In this document: piece after piece, positions 40,894 through 52,006 of the stretch
Layout of the letters: each line of letters begins with the position of its first letter
Position numbering within the stretch: position 1 is the first letter of the stretch
NCBI RefSeq assembly: GCF_026262505.1
Contig: NC_067207.1
Span: forward strand, 30,286,082-30,350,081
DNA length: 64,000 nucleotides
Direction: 5' to 3'
Origin: Trichomonas vaginalis G3
Taxonomy: Eukaryota > Parabasalia > Trichomonadida > Trichomonadidae
Translations under genes and position numbers: made by a program
Notes under the pieces: model-generated
Database searches by the model: none
Seen by the model: the letters and a program-made list of their open reading frames with translations, nothing else
What the model was told of the DNA's origin: nothing

Positions 40894-41868
40894 TTAAAAA
40901 TTGGTTGATGCTTTTCCTGAAAATTTAGATAAATAAGGTAATATAAAACTGATTTGATTTTGTTCTATGAAACAATTTTCTGTATAAAAATGTGAAAGTT
41001 GATTTAGATCAGAATTTCTTTTTTCTTTTTTAAATGTAACAGTTCCTGATCCAATACTTGCTGTTGACTTTGATTGAACATATGAATCAGTAATAGTAAG
41101 TGTGCAATCTTCTCTCAAAATACGAAACATATTTGCTGCAGTGTTATTTAAAAAAACACAGTGATCAACATTAGTATTGTGCCAACAATAAAATAGAGAA
41201 GCATCATTGTAAGTTCTGCATTTATTTCCAATAACATTGCAATAAGAAACTGTTTGTATTTCTGAATTACTATAAAATATAAGAGACAAACCTGTAGTTT
41301 GGCTGTTTTCTCTGAATGTTGAGAAATTACATGTACCTGATTTTCCATCAAGGTAACTCAATATTGATGAAGTGTAACCGCATTTGTTGTAACTGATATT
41401 GTTATTCTCAAAACGTAGATCACCAAATGCAATTCTAAGTGTTTCACTTCCTTCGGATTCACTTTCTCCGCATTTTGAAACTGAAATTTGAAAAGCATAG
41501 CTTTTATAATCAGGAGAACCTTTAGCACATTGTAGAAATGACATGTAATAATTTTTTGCTATTGATTTATAATAACAATTTCGTTGTTGAACAAACTGTC
41601 CTAACTCTTCGCAGTCATACCAAACAGATCCACCATTTAAAGTGGATAGGCATCTTGTAAATACGGTATCTTCAAGTAATGTACATATGCCGTCTGTTCT
41701 TCCGATATAAATTGCACCGTTTTCTTTACAGCCGTAAAAAACGCAAAAATAAACGTAGTAATTAAGAGAACTTGATTTATCATATAATGCAGTTCCGTTT
41801 TGTGTTTGATTGAATTCGTCTTTACCTTCAAAGTACTCGGACCAACTGAATTTTCTTGCTGTTTTCAA
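40894..41868 (-). CDS. Beta-helix family protein, copy 3 (no ATG start)
   Basis: Open frame of 324 codons opening at TTG (41866-41868). An ATG lies eleven bases upstream but in another frame. Closest to copy 2 at 38004. Same Asn/Cys-rich beta-helix steps (GGSVWYDCEELGQFVQQRN, CNFSTFREN, NVDHCVFLNNTAANMF). First internal ATG only near residue 108. Whether the protein is made is unclear. Confidence 0.6.
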   Translation of the reverse strand: MKTARKFSWSEYFEGKDEFNQTQNGTALYDKSSSLNYYVYFCVFYGCKENGAIYIGRTDGICTLLEDTVFTRCLSTLNGGSVWYDCEELGQFVQQRNCYYKSIAKNYYMSFLQCAKGSPDYKSYAFQISVSKCGESESEGSETLRIAFGDLRFENNNISYNKCGYTSSILSYLDGKSGTCNFSTFRENSQTTGLSLIFYSNSEIQTVSYCNVIGNKCRTYNDASLFYCWHNTNVDHCVFLNNTAANMFRILREDCTLTITDSYVQSKSTASIGSGTVTFKKEKRNSDLNQLSHFYTENCFIEQNQISFILPYLSKFSGKASTNF

Positions 41869-42205
41869 AACTGCATTGCACTTCTACGCAGGTTAAAATA
41901 ATATTATATTATATTATATTTATCTGGCTGATATTTAAAAGTCCTTGCTTTGTTATGCACTTGTGTTGTCAACACTGGGGAATTTTGACTCATTAATGGT
42001 GCGCATGAGACGATAAGTCACCAGAAATTTACTTTTAAGGTTAATATATTGGATCCAATATCACAAATTGCAATATGATTAAGGTTAATTTTGATTGGTT
42101 TACATATCCTCGCCTAAGTACTCTTAAGTCAAAATTTTTAGGTCTCCAAGTGTGAAGTAACAGTGCATATGGAAACATGGTGAAAATCGCTCTATATCTC
42201 GATTG
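40894..42205. repeat. Segmental duplication, unit 2 of 2
   Basis: Partner of 38004-39230, same orientation. The boundary at 40894 is sharp, whereas the far boundary is blurred by divergence. Confidence 0.75.
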
Positions 42206-43770
42206 GAGTTAAATAATGATTTAAGGATGCACTAACATTCCATAAAAATGCTTAGAATATATAATCATTATGATAGTAAAACTTTGAGGCTCTAGATCCC
42301 TTTCGCTATTGAGTTGAATGATTTTTAAATTTTCAAAGAATTTCTGAATAGTATTCAAAAGTGTAAAAATTTTAAAAGTGAATAATATTTCTCCATAATT
42401 CCATTAAAATAATCTTTATTTGCAAGTACCTATTATTATTTTACAATAATTATGATATTTTCTTTTCTTACATTTGAATTTTCTGCACTTTTTTTGATAG
42501 CCGTTTACAATTTCCCACCAATGCAAGGTAGGGACACAGCAATGACTTTTGTTACATATGTTGTTTGAACTTGTTTAGGCACACTTTCATAAAGCTGTGT
42601 ACAAAATATCTATTGATTCTTCCATGAATAATTAGCAAATATAGTATTATACTTTTATTTTTTTAAATGAGCAAGCTAACACCAATATACTCAAATTGAA
42701 TTACATTATCCTACGCCTCTTATATGAAAAATCAATATAATTGTATAATCAAATTTCAAAAACTCATCAGAAAAAAAATCAAAGAATAGACTCGTAATAT
42801 ATACTATATATGCATTTCAAATACGCAAAAATACATGATGGTAAGTCTGTCGCGATTTTTCAAAAAAATCCAGAGGTCGGAATAATAGATGCTGAGAACT
42901 AATACGGATACCAGAATTTTTTCCCTCATGCAAATTTTATATGGTTTGCATACTGTTGAATAAACATTTATTTTCATAAAATTAGATTTTTTATTTTCAT
43001 TTTAGTAATATATTTTTAAAATATCGTTCCATCAGGCTTTTATCCAAAAAGGAATATATCCTTTTAATTGTGTGAGTCAATCCTGATGTCACATGTTCTT
43101 GAGTTATATCTTTTATAAAATTGAGAGGAAAATCAAAAAAAATTGAATAGGGTCCATTCAATTTTCTTAATCTAATAACTTCATGAATGTTAATTTTCCA
43201 GCCATACCATCAATAAGATAGAATATCATTAGAATTTAAAATATTGTGATGGATTGATATTTTTATATTTTACGATTTTGGCCAAAAATCAAATCTGAAT
43301 ATTGTGAAAAACAATTATTATTTTAAAACATTAATAGAAATAGTAGTTTATAAAAAATTAATATATATGGCAGAATACCAGAATCTAGGTTTAAGTCCAT
43401 CAAAAGTTATACATGCATGAAAAATCTGACATGGTGAGCGCATCCTTAATATGCAGAAAAGAATAAATATATATTATTATATGATTATATGTTATTATGG
43501 ACATAATCAGATTAACCAAATTGCTAACCGATCCAAAATCACTTTCTATTGTCCTTTACTGATTTACTTTCCGTATTTATATGACAATATGAAAAAAAAT
43601 ACGCAAATTTTCATCGTTTTTCAGTTTCAATATTGAATGAACCTTTATGAAAAATTTGAATAAGAGACTTTAGGAAGGAAAGGAGCTTATTTTAACCAGT
43701 TTTAATATACTGAAAAAGTTTGTATCATATAATAAAAATAAAAGTTTTATAAAACAAAAATTAAATAAAA
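42206..43770. other. AT-rich intergenic stretch, nothing recognised
   Basis: About 1.5 kb with no frame of protein character and no clear repeats. One short open stretch (43451-43636) is not supported. Confidence 0.6.
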
Positions 43771-46700
43771 TTAAAATGATTGAGAAATTGCATTTCGAAG
43801 AGTTTCGATTCGGATTGGTTTAGGAACAAAAATGTTCATGCCGGAGTTCAAACAATCTGATTTGGATGAAAGAGCAGCTGAGATACCGATGATATAAATG
43901 TTAGAGTACCATTTGTTGCTCTTACGGATGATACGTGATGTCTGGATACCGTCTAAAACAGGCAAACGCATGTCCATGATGATAATGTCGAAATTAGTTT
44001 TACTAAAATCTGAGGTAACATTTTCGTTGTTGTCTTCTAAAAGACGAAGTGCTTCTTCGCCGGTGTTAGCAACTTGATGACTGCAACCAAGAAAATCAAG
44101 AATCTTAAGAAGAACAATTTGGTTTGTTTTGTTGTCTTCAACAACTAAGATGTGTTTGTGAAGAGATTCAAACTGTGTTTTATCATTAGGAATTCGAATA
44201 TTGATGTTTTGATTCAGAAATCGCATAACTTGTGAACAAATCAATGGACCATGAACACAATGATCATCTTTAAATGTTCGACTAATATGACATAATTTAA
44301 TTTGATTATTTTTACTAAGTTTTTCGTATACTTTAGATTCGTTTTCATAATCATAGAAAAGATATGAAACATGACTGTCAATGTGATCAAGATCTGTAGT
44401 AATGACATTGATGTTGTGAAGATACATTCGAAGTTGATTAGACAGTGTTTGATTTTCAACGGCAATAACAGATTGAATATTGTTATCAAGTGATGAATAG
44501 AGACTGACTGTCTTAGCTGGGAGAATAACGGTGATTTCGACTTCTTTCTGTTTGTTAATAGTGTATTCGACGTGAAGAGGGTTAACAAGTTTGACTGTTG
44601 GATAAACATCTCCATGATATATGATTCGCACAGTTGCATTTGGTTCGCTGAAGCTAAGTTTAACATGACAGATTTTGTCTTTGCAGTTGTTAGCTGCGTA
44701 AATAAGAACAAGAATGAATGATGATGAAACAACAACAGAATTAATAATGCAAAGAGAAGGGAAGATGTTTTCAACCGTGACATCAAGTTCAATGCCGTGT
44801 TTAATGAATACTTTGTCAATAGGAATTAACAAACGTTCAAAGATGTCAAGCAAATCAAGTTCACTTGTTGATTTGTCTGTTTGATATTTGATGTCTTCTG
44901 TCTGGTTGTTGTAAATATCAAGTAAATGACTCAAAACAAATTGGAATGAATCTAAAATGTAAAATTCATTATTATTAGATTTGTCAAGAGACATAAGATC
45001 AACACTGCAGAAGATGTCATTGAAGATAGATAAGATTTCATGTTTGCTGTTTTTGTCGTCGCTTTCGTTTTTCTGGTGACTAACACGAAGACTGTCGTAT
45101 TTACGAACTAAGTCACTCCAGCTCTTAAAGATAGAATTGATTTCGATGCAGAAACCGGTCAATGTAGTGCCGTTACGCTTGTGTTCACCATTGATTAAAA
45201 TAGAAACAGAATTCTCGAAATTAAGACGACAAACCATATGGAACTTACCGATCTTCTCATGCATGTTTTCGATAACAGCACAAACTTCTTCTTTGTTTTC
45301 AACAAAATGGTCGATAAACCACCAATTCATAGTCAAAAGCTTAGAAATACCGGGTTCAAATGATGTAAGACGGTTCTGAAGCTCATCCATACGGTTCTCG
45401 AAAACCCATGGCATCATTCGTGCGTTCAAGAAGAATGAATTTCGTTCTGCAAACGATTCCATGTCTTTGTTTTCACTATCTTTGATGGAATTGATATTTG
45501 TCATGATGCAGATGATATTCTCTTCTTTACGGAACATTGTCAATCGAACCCAGTCAAATTCGCAATTACAGCGGTTGAACATGTACTCTTCGGTGATGTT
45601 TTGTTTAGAACCTTGCAAGATACGTTGATATTGGTATGCGTATGCAGATCGGTTTTCTTCGTGGATGAAATTGATGAAATATGTAAATTCTGTTTCTTTA
45701 GGAATACAAAGGATATCCCAAATAGTTGGTAAATCATACAATTTGAAAACTTTCATAGTTCTAATATCAACACCCCAAAGTTGTAACTCTGGAATTTCAC
45801 ATTCAAGATCCTTATTAGATTGAACACCTTTTTCGTCAAGAAGATAGTTAACACAGAACAAGAAACCACTGATTTTGTTGGAAATAGCAGAATACCAGAT
45901 CAATGAAGTTGGTGTTTGAATTCGGAAAATAACTTTCTGACCATCAAGAAGATCTTCGATTTGCAAAAGGTCATCGGGATGAATGATACTGTTCAATGTT
46001 AATGATTGATTAGAGTCAAATCTAATATCAATTAACATGCGATTGTCTGTTAAAACAAGGTTGTTGCCTTCAATGTTGAACTTGTAAAGACCAAGGACTT
46101 TGTTTGCAATACTCAAATCGTTTAATGCAGAAATTAAATCTGATTTTTGTTGTTTAATTGTAGAGATTTCTTCAGCATAAATAGTTGTGATTTGTGAACC
46201 AATGACTGTGTCGTAGTTACAAACTGCCGAAACAGCAAGACATCGTGGAATTTCACTACCATTATTTGTTTCAACAACATGGTAACTGAATTTCCTGATG
46301 AATGAGTTATCTTTCTTGACTTTATCAAGTAACTCTGTGTATTGCTTCAGTTCAATATCGTCATGGATGATATCTCGACTTGGAAGGATGGGAAGTGATG
46401 TGAATGAGTTCTGTTTGAATGATGTCTTGTATAAGATTGGTGTGCCATCATCAAGAAGCTCTGCAAAAACAAACGATTTGGAATTTGTCAACAAATCAAT
46501 GATATGTTGGAATCGAAGTGAATGTTCCTTAGTAATAATGAAGCGGTGAACAAATAAACATGATTCCATAAGAATTCGAACACCTAATTCTTTGAATAAT
46601 TTGTTGACTGGCTCTGAATTAAAAACTAAGACACAATCAAGCTTATAGAAATTATCATTGTAATGGGATACATAGCAAAAGTCATGGCCAGGTAATAAAT

Positions 46701-47919
46701 CCCTAGTATAATAATGAATAGGAGAATCTGAAGGAATTTTACCGACCATTTCATAGATTTCGGAATCGGAAAGAAGGTCGGATGGATTCTGAGAATAATT
46801 AGTGATAATGAGGTTATCTTGGTTAACGGCGTAAATTGCTTTGCAATTTAAGATTTTACAAAGCTCAACCATGATATCGGAGAACTTAGATCTCAAAAAT
46901 GCAGTGTTCTTGAAGATTTCCGAGACTTTCTTAAGGATGTGGTTAGCATTTGTAACTAATTGACCAAATGGTTGGAATGGAGCAATGAATTCGGACGGAA
47001 TCTCGATCTTGCCACGGACATTGTATGATAATGTGAAATCTAATGTGATAGGACGGAAGCTTCTGAATGATGAGAAAGAGATCTGTGGTTTTCCGTGGAT
47101 TTGTAATTCATCACTAGTAAATTTGACTTCTAAGTTGGGTGTTGATGGTGGATCTGGTGTTTCTAGCCAGTAAAGTTGAAGTCTGTACTTATCATTGATT
47201 GGAATTGTAGCAATTCGTTCAAATGTTTGACTTTGCTCGCCACGGAACAGTCTGCCAACTGCGGAGTCTTTTAATCCAGTCTGACGGCTCATGAAAAGTG
47301 ATCGTGTCAAGAAAAACGTTTCAATGTTGTCTCCTTCTTCGTAAAATTTGTAATTGATCTTCTCATCGTTAGAGATGAACCAACGTGGATGATCGGATGA
47401 AACATTCTTAAAACTTTGGATGTAAATGGCAACAATAATAAATAAAATTGCTGTTGCTAAGTAAAATAAGCCTGTAGAATATGTAAATGGTGTTACTGAA
47501 GGACAAATATCATGTGGATAGAAGCCTACTGTCATAACATTGACTGAAAATGGGTTTTTGATAAATTTTAATTCTGTATTTTCGATGTTTATTGAATTTG
47601 GCTGCTCATTCTGAATAATGTGATATTTACCAATCTTGTTTTTTGAAATTGTACAAGAGATGTTTTTTGATCGAAGTAAGTGGAAAAAATGACGTGAATC
47701 AATGACATTTGGATCAATCGATACATCAAATAAATGATTTTCCTCGTTTTTAATAGCATAAATGGAGCCGACGCTTCGTTGAATTTGGCATTGTGAATAA
47801 TAAGTTCCATTTAACGATGTTATATTGAACTCCGTTGTTAGTACTGTGTATTTGTTCAATAATTTACTAACAAATGGTATTTGTTCAATATAAAAAAACT
47901 GAAGAAGGAAAATAAGCAT
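43771..47919 (-). CDS. Receptor-like protein with C-terminal response-regulator receiver domain
   Basis: Protein of 1,382 residues. Residues 1-20 are a hydrophobic signal or anchor. About 25-145 is probably extracellular, with N-glycosylation-type sites, and about 148-170 is a membrane segment (TGLFYLATAILFIIVAIYI). The middle contains GAF/PAS-like sensor modules (about 330-900) by pattern only. Residues about 1090-1170 look like a remnant histidine-kinase ATPase fold without clear N or G boxes, and no H-box is visible. Residues 1256-1380 are a complete receiver: Glu1261/Asp1262, phospho-acceptor Asp1316 (IIMDMRLP), Ser1347 and Lys1367. A kinase-dead sensor passing phosphate or acting as a dimer is inferred. 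Receiver proteins are known in Trichomonas and point to bacterial ancestry. Confidence 0.78.
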   Translation of the reverse strand: MLIFLLQFFYIEQIPFVSKLLNKYTVLTTEFNITSLNGTYYSQCQIQRSVGSIYAIKNEENHLFDVSIDPNVIDSRHFFHLLRSKNISCTISKNKIGKYHIIQNEQPNSINIENTELKFIKNPFSVNVMTVGFYPHDICPSVTPFTYSTGLFYLATAILFIIVAIYIQSFKNVSSDHPRWFISNDEKINYKFYEEGDNIETFFLTRSLFMSRQTGLKDSAVGRLFRGEQSQTFERIATIPINDKYRLQLYWLETPDPPSTPNLEVKFTSDELQIHGKPQISFSSFRSFRPITLDFTLSYNVRGKIEIPSEFIAPFQPFGQLVTNANHILKKVSEIFKNTAFLRSKFSDIMVELCKILNCKAIYAVNQDNLIITNYSQNPSDLLSDSEIYEMVGKIPSDSPIHYYTRDLLPGHDFCYVSHYNDNFYKLDCVLVFNSEPVNKLFKELGVRILMESCLFVHRFIITKEHSLRFQHIIDLLTNSKSFVFAELLDDGTPILYKTSFKQNSFTSLPILPSRDIIHDDIELKQYTELLDKVKKDNSFIRKFSYHVVETNNGSEIPRCLAVSAVCNYDTVIGSQITTIYAEEISTIKQQKSDLISALNDLSIANKVLGLYKFNIEGNNLVLTDNRMLIDIRFDSNQSLTLNSIIHPDDLLQIEDLLDGQKVIFRIQTPTSLIWYSAISNKISGFLFCVNYLLDEKGVQSNKDLECEIPELQLWGVDIRTMKVFKLYDLPTIWDILCIPKETEFTYFINFIHEENRSAYAYQYQRILQGSKQNITEEYMFNRCNCEFDWVRLTMFRKEENIICIMTNINSIKDSENKDMESFAERNSFFLNARMMPWVFENRMDELQNRLTSFEPGISKLLTMNWWFIDHFVENKEEVCAVIENMHEKIGKFHMVCRLNFENSVSILINGEHKRNGTTLTGFCIEINSIFKSWSDLVRKYDSLRVSHQKNESDDKNSKHEILSIFNDIFCSVDLMSLDKSNNNEFYILDSFQFVLSHLLDIYNNQTEDIKYQTDKSTSELDLLDIFERLLIPIDKVFIKHGIELDVTVENIFPSLCIINSVVVSSSFILVLIYAANNCKDKICHVKLSFSEPNATVRIIYHGDVYPTVKLVNPLHVEYTINKQKEVEITVILPAKTVSLYSSLDNNIQSVIAVENQTLSNQLRMYLHNINVITTDLDHIDSHVSYLFYDYENESKVYEKLSKNNQIKLCHISRTFKDDHCVHGPLICSQVMRFLNQNINIRIPNDKTQFESLHKHILVVEDNKTNQIVLLKILDFLGCSHQVANTGEEALRLLEDNNENVTSDFSKTNFDIIIMDMRLPVLDGIQTSRIIRKSNKWYSNIYIIGISAALSSKSDCLNSGMNIFVPKPIRIETLRNAISQSF

Positions 47920-47987
47920 TTAAAAAAATTTACATCTATTGAAATCTGAAAATCTTCATTCTCAGATGAGAAAGTTATGGACAGGTT

Positions 47988-48231
47988 GTAATAAACAGAA
48001 ATTCATCAAAAGTGACAACTCTCAATTTTTTGACATTTGTAAATTCTAAATTGAATGAGAAAAATGAAATAATACTAAGCATAATACAATATTCTAGATT
48101 TAATTATAATTAGGAAAAGTTAGTTTTGAGAGTACTTTTCATAGGCATATAGAATGAAATCTTCTGAAAAATAATATCACATAAACTCATATTATTTTCT
48201 AATATATAACTATTTTATATAAAAATCAAAA
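47988..48231 (+). repeat. Family-A MULE terminus (solo, truncated)
   Basis: Begins GTAATAAACAGAAATTCATC and contains AAAAGTGACA at 48008. It matches the minus-strand end at 15889 and, from its base 78 onward, the arm at 11210. It stops after about 244 bases at an A-run and the Maverick tip. Confidence 0.85.
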
Positions 48232-48236
48232 AAAAA

Positions 48237-48274
48237 GGTAGTGGGGCTTCCAGGCGCGTTGCGCCCTCTAGCCC
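48237..48274. repeat. Maverick left tip with GC-rich hairpin
   Basis: Begins GGTAGTGGGGCTTCC after a run of nine A. The outer stem is GGGGCT/AGCCC and the inner stem GGCGC/GCGCC. It has the same design as 11147-11185, where the inner stem is GGCAC/GTGCC. Beyond about 40 bases the two ends do not match. Confidence 0.7.
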
Positions 48275-48575
48275 ATAAGAAATTTTTCCCAAGACCCAAG
48301 AGGAGGACCGAACCCCAGCCGACCAGCCGTTGACTTTTTTGTAGAGCACTCAAAATAGTATAACTTTGTCCAGACAAGTAAGGGTCTATCGTCGCTACAG
48401 GAAAAGTTACGGGCGTTCCAAGGAAGTATACTTTGAGAAGCCTTTTCCCCCTTATAGAATGAGATAGGACGGTTATTTTACAAAACTGACAACACTTTGA
48501 CCGAGTAGTTTTTTGTGCTGAACAAAAAGTGTCATATAAACATCTGTCAAAAACCGCTTTTTAACTTCACTTAAA
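48275..48575. other. Maverick left subterminal region
   Basis: About 300 bases between the tip and the first gene. Less AT-rich than the rest and with no repeat or frame seen. The promoter of the first gene must lie here or in its first bases. Confidence 0.5.
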
Positions 48576-51500
48576 ATGCCACGTAAGCTACGTAAGAATA
48601 TACGTAAGAGGAAGGGAGCATTGAAACATCCAATAGTAAAACTGACACCACAACAACAGTTGCAACAACAAATGATGAATGACCCCACTATGTTGCAACA
48701 AATGTCAAGCAACCCTATGCTTTTAAACCGAGTTATTGGTGCACAGAGTGGAGGTTTAAGAGCGGCACTTTTAGCGAAAATGGCAGGCTATGGTGGAGCT
48801 GCAGACGGAACAGCTTATAACCCTCAAAGTCAAATGAATTTGAGTTCACTCAAAAATCAAATAACAGATGTCAAAAAGTCAAACATAGACATACAGAAAC
48901 AAATAAGTGAAAACGAAAAGAAACTAGAATATGACAGACAGACAAAGAAACTCAATGAGTTAAACGTAGAGAAAAAGAAGAAAGAAGAACAACTGAAAGA
49001 ACTAAGTACAGAGGAATATGCGAAAAAAGTGTCAGAAAAAGCAGCAGAAGTAGCAAAAATGGAACAAGATGTTATAAATTTGAAAAACCATACTACTCAA
49101 TATAAAGTACTGAAAGATGAAGAAATAAAACAAAAGCCCTGAAGACATATATGGATAGCGATGAGTATAAAAAAGAAGTTGAAGCAAATGTAAAGGCAGA
49201 AAAACTTTTACAGTTGCAAAACCAAACCGTACAGTATGAAAACTTAGCACAAGAAAGTAAAAATAACGACGCAGCCATGCAAAAGGCAATGAAAAGCGCA
49301 GAATATATAAAAGCTAATAATGACTGGTTAGATGCCCAAGCCAACGCTAAAGCAGCCCAACTTATAGGGTCAATAAGGACAAAAATACAAGCGGATGAAG
49401 ACAGTTCAAATGAAGCTTTAATGAATGCTGACTTTAAGAATGCCTCGAAGCTCTTCATAGTAAGGTGAAACTAGTGAACGACTTCTCATCTGGAAAGAAA
49501 CTGAAGTTTGAAGGTTTCGACAAAGAGTTAAGAGAAGTAGCACAAAATATGACGAAAATAACAGATACAGCAACGAGACAGGCAGTTCAAAGTGCCTATG
49601 ACGCCGTTAGAGCAACTGTTGTGGAAAGTCAAGAAAAAGAGTTACAACAGACCAAAACAGACCTAGTAAATGCTTTCTTAAAAACGAAAAGTCAGGTAGG
49701 ACATTATGCTGCAGATGGAACATATGTGCCAGCTGGTGGAACTTATATACCACCAAACCCTCCAAGAGAAGCACCTGCACCAGGACTACCTAAAACATTT
49801 ACATCGTCACATGGACACAGACACAGGCATGCACCAAAACCAACACAACAACCAACACAACAACCAACAGTTCAAAATCCAGCACCACAACAACAACCAA
49901 AACCAACAGTTCAAAATCCAGCACAGCAACCAACAGTTCAAAACCCTGCACAACAACAACAACCAACACAACAACCACAACCAACACAGCAACCAACAGT
50001 TCAAAACCCTGCACAACAACCAACAGTTCAAAACCCTGCACCTGCACCACAACCAGAGCAAGGACATAAAAGAAGTAGAGAAAAAGGAAACCAAGAATTC
50101 TTAAAAATGCTTAAGGAAGACTATGGTTACCCAGATACTCTTGACTTTAGTGACAGATATAAAGAAGCTATTAGAAAGTTCAAGGAAGGAAATACTGACC
50201 CGAACCTATTTAGCTTTATGGCTCAGCATAAAATCGGATATAATCTCAAACCTGGAAAATACAAGCTCGCTAAGGGATATGATTTAATAGCATATCATCC
50301 AAATGACATGAATGAATTTACTCCGAGATATTTGGTGTCAGAGCTAAATGATAATTCAACTCTCTTCATGAAACGCGTAAAAAATAGAGACGGAACGAAA
50401 GAAGAAAGGTTTATGAGTCCGGATGACTTAGATAGGGAACTTGTTAAAAACGGTCTCGGAATATATGAAATGCCACCAGATGAGGTACAAGAAACTCAAC
50501 AGGAAGAAGTTCAGATACAACCAGACATGGAAGAAATAGTTCAGCAACAACAGCTAGAAGAGCCTGAAGGAAACGAACAAGTCCCTCCTTTGGAAACTAA
50601 CTTCACAGAACTAGATGAAGATTTGGAACAGCCGAAAAATCTTGACCCTCAACAAGTGTATGCGGAGAATATGGAATCTTTCCAAGAGTCTAAGAAAAAT
50701 TCGGCTGACATAGTAGAAGAATATCGAAAAATGTTCGCCGACATACAAAAGACTCCAACATCAGATGAAAATATTCAGCATAGAATGGAAGTACTGAAAG
50801 AAAATGTACGCAAATACAATAATCCTTTTTACTTACGACCATATAACGTTCAATCTTTGGCTGAACTCGGTGAAAATAAAAGGTTAAATTTCAACAAAAC
50901 ATATAGAAATGAAACATTGTTTAAAGTTCATTCAGAACCTAACCAATATGGAAACAAACCTACTTTTGTTTCTGCAGACGATGGAACTACAATGAGATGG
51001 GGTCATAAAGCTAATCCGGATAGGTGGTTCATAAACTTACAACCTCAATTCCAAGAAGTTGTAGACGCAATGGAAGTGAATGGTGAACCAGATATAACTG
51101 GTATTTTCAGCGCGGCTTTAATGCCATTGAAAGATATGAAGATGCAGATATTTTGGACCAGTATGAAATGAACATGGCTGATGGAAATATAACACCTGAC
51201 GTTCTAGAACATTTATCTCAAAGAACTACACAGAACCATAGAGATGGTATATTTGGTGAAGAGTTTAGAAAGAGAGTTAGGGAGAGAGAAGGAAGAGAAC
51301 CTATTGTACATGACCTTGCAAACGAAAGTTTGCAAAATGTCATAAAAACTTACTTTGCAGACAATGAACCGAGAATGGATGAATATTTAAGAAAACTCAA
51401 ATGGACAGTACCAAATGAAATGTTAGTATTGAAAAACACGTTCCTTGACAAAATAAAACCAACTACAGAAATAAATGACGCAAGACTGAAACGTTGGGTA

Positions 51501-51939
51501 AAAGCTTTCCCATCTTCACAAAAGATATTATTGGTTACATGGAAAGAAAACCAGAATGGCTACAAAAACATATATTTGGAAACGAGCTTATTCCATATGG
51601 ACAAGCTCTGTTTGAAGAGCTTGAACCGGAAACTCAGGAAAGAGTCATGCAAAAATACGCGAAGACTCAATACAAACTATGACAAAATCTTTCTAGGATA
51701 TAGGTTACCTGAGATGGGCGACCAGAGCCCAAAGGCAAAAAGGACATGGGAAATTTACAACATACTAGGTGAACATGAGGCAAAGATGCAACAACTTGAA
51801 GCAGAGGGCAAGTTACCAAAAGCGACACCAAAGAAGAAGAGTAGAACAAAGTGAAAGTAGTGAAGAAGTAACTTCATCTAGTGAAAGTAGTGGCAATGAA
51901 GGAAAAAGAAGAGTTAAAACTCAGTCAGGAAGAAAGTAA
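48576..51939 (+). pseudogene. Large Maverick structural-type protein, broken
   Basis: Region of about 1,100 codons. The start MPRKLRKNIRKRKG is strongly basic, then come Gln-rich and long helical, Lys/Glu-rich stretches. Near 49830-50050 is a Pro/Gln/Thr low-complexity block made of PTQQPTVQNPAP-type repeats. An acidic Gln/Glu-rich region and a helical C-terminal part with a Ser/Glu tail follow. No enzyme motif is seen. Position before the capsid gene and composition suggest a core or scaffold protein (inference). It is interrupted about three or four times. Confidence 0.6.
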
Positions 51940-52006
51940 AGCTTGGTCCGAGTAGGTTCTATTATGACACATAAATCCAACTATTCTATATTTTTACCCA
52001 TATGAA

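Noticed and set aside
44241-44819. 192-aa frame inside the receptor gene
   Set aside because: Offset-frame shadow of the 1,382-aa protein, with Leu/Ser-rich composition and no domain.
49799-50104. Val/Leu- and Gln/His-rich frames opposite or offset to the structural gene
   Set aside because: They are shadows of the Pro/Gln low-complexity block.
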